DNA from: Gammaproteobacteria bacterium | GTDB lineage: Bacteria > Pseudomonadota > Gammaproteobacteria > GRL18 | NCBI GenBank assembly: GCA_030632625.1 | Contig: DAOVUK010000248.1 | Coordinates: forward strand, 1-5,654 | Length of the DNA: 5,654 nucleotides | Direction: 5' to 3' | Part shown: positions 5,445 to 5,654 of the stretch, piece after piece | How the letters are laid out: each line of letters begins with the position of its first letter | Numbering within the stretch: the first letter of the stretch is position 1 | Notes under the pieces: model-generated | The model's input: the letters and a program-made list of their open reading frames with translations, nothing else | Told to the model about the DNA's origin: nothing | Database searches by the model: none | Position numbers and translations under genes: made by a program

Positions 5445-5654
5445 CTAAAGACCCAGTTTATCCCATATAGCATCTACTTTTTTGACTACCTCTTCGTCTT
5501 TAACAATAGGACGGCCCCATTCTCTATCAGTCTCACCCGGCCATTTATTAGTTGCATCCATGCCCATTTTTGAGCCCAGTCCGGAGACAGGAGAAGCAAA
5601 GTCTAAATAATCAATCGGGGTGTTTTCCACCAGCAGCGTATCCCTGGCTGGATC
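5445..5654 (-). CDS. ubiD: UbiD, 3-octaprenyl-4-hydroxybenzoate decarboxylase, C-terminal 69 residues, partial at right edge
   Basis: Prenylated-FMN-dependent decarboxylase that converts 3-octaprenyl-4-hydroxybenzoate to 2-octaprenylphenol in ubiquinone synthesis. Seen: the minus-strand frame is open from the window edge to a TAG at 5447-5445. It begins [19 protein letters not shown] and continues through [20 protein letters not shown] and EWGRPIVKD to a final IWDKLGL. This closely follows the conserved C-terminus of E. coli UbiD as I remember it, ending somewhat shorter. A GTG at 5630-5628 is an internal valine, not a start. The cofactor-binding and catalytic residues lie outside the window, so activity cannot be judged. 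The presence of UbiD implies a ubiquinone-based respiratory chain and a UbiX partner elsewhere. Confidence 0.95.
   Translation of the reverse strand, partial: DPARDTLLVENTPIDYLDFASPVSGLGSKMGMDATNKWPGETDREWGRPIVKDEEVVKKVDAIWDKLGL

Noticed and set aside
5628..5630. GTG as the start of a 61-residue minus-strand gene.
   Set aside because: The frame continues upstream to the window edge with residues conserved in UbiD, so this GTG is an internal valine.

Overview
This window reads as ordinary chromosomal DNA of a gammaproteobacterium of moderate GC content (low-to-mid forties percent by eye). The best taxonomic clues are a UbiD C-terminus nearly word-for-word like the enterobacterial/gammaproteobacterial enzyme (so a ubiquinone maker), a MobA of E. 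coli length, a ClsA-type cardiolipin synthase with E. coli-like spacing of its first HKD motif, and an ExbB-ExbD-TonB set. The genus cannot be told from these genes. I see no transposase, tRNA, rRNA, CRISPR array or phage gene.

Layout. Position 1-765 (minus) is the N-terminal half of a cardiolipin synthase that runs off the left edge. It is divergent from mobA (900-1487, plus), the molybdenum cofactor guanylyltransferase. The short space between them holds a perfect inverted repeat that forms two back-to-back extended -10 elements. mobA runs tail-to-tail into, and overlaps by 4 bp, a minus-strand gene (1484-2413) for a pRiA4b ORF-3-like protein of unknown role with a long helical C-terminal extension. 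That gene is divergent from a compact operon exbB-exbD-tonB (2582-4428) with an 11-bp overlap at exbB/exbD and a 1-nt gap at exbD/tonB. Next, with its own likely promoter, is a one-domain polyphosphate kinase 2 (4546-5364). A strong two-tier stem-loop separates it from the C-terminal end of ubiD (minus, 5445-5654, running off the right edge).

How the genes relate. exbB, exbD and tonB make one machine: the proton-motive-force motor that energises outer-membrane TonB-dependent transporters. The other genes are unrelated housekeeping functions: phospholipid synthesis, Mo-cofactor maturation, polyphosphate/nucleotide energy metabolism and ubiquinone synthesis. They look like neighbours rather than a pathway. 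I found no convincing undescribed system. The points most worth checking are the symmetric divergent promoter at 804-825, the nine-A slippery run inside tonB, and the unknown C-terminal extension of the pRiA4b ORF-3-like protein.
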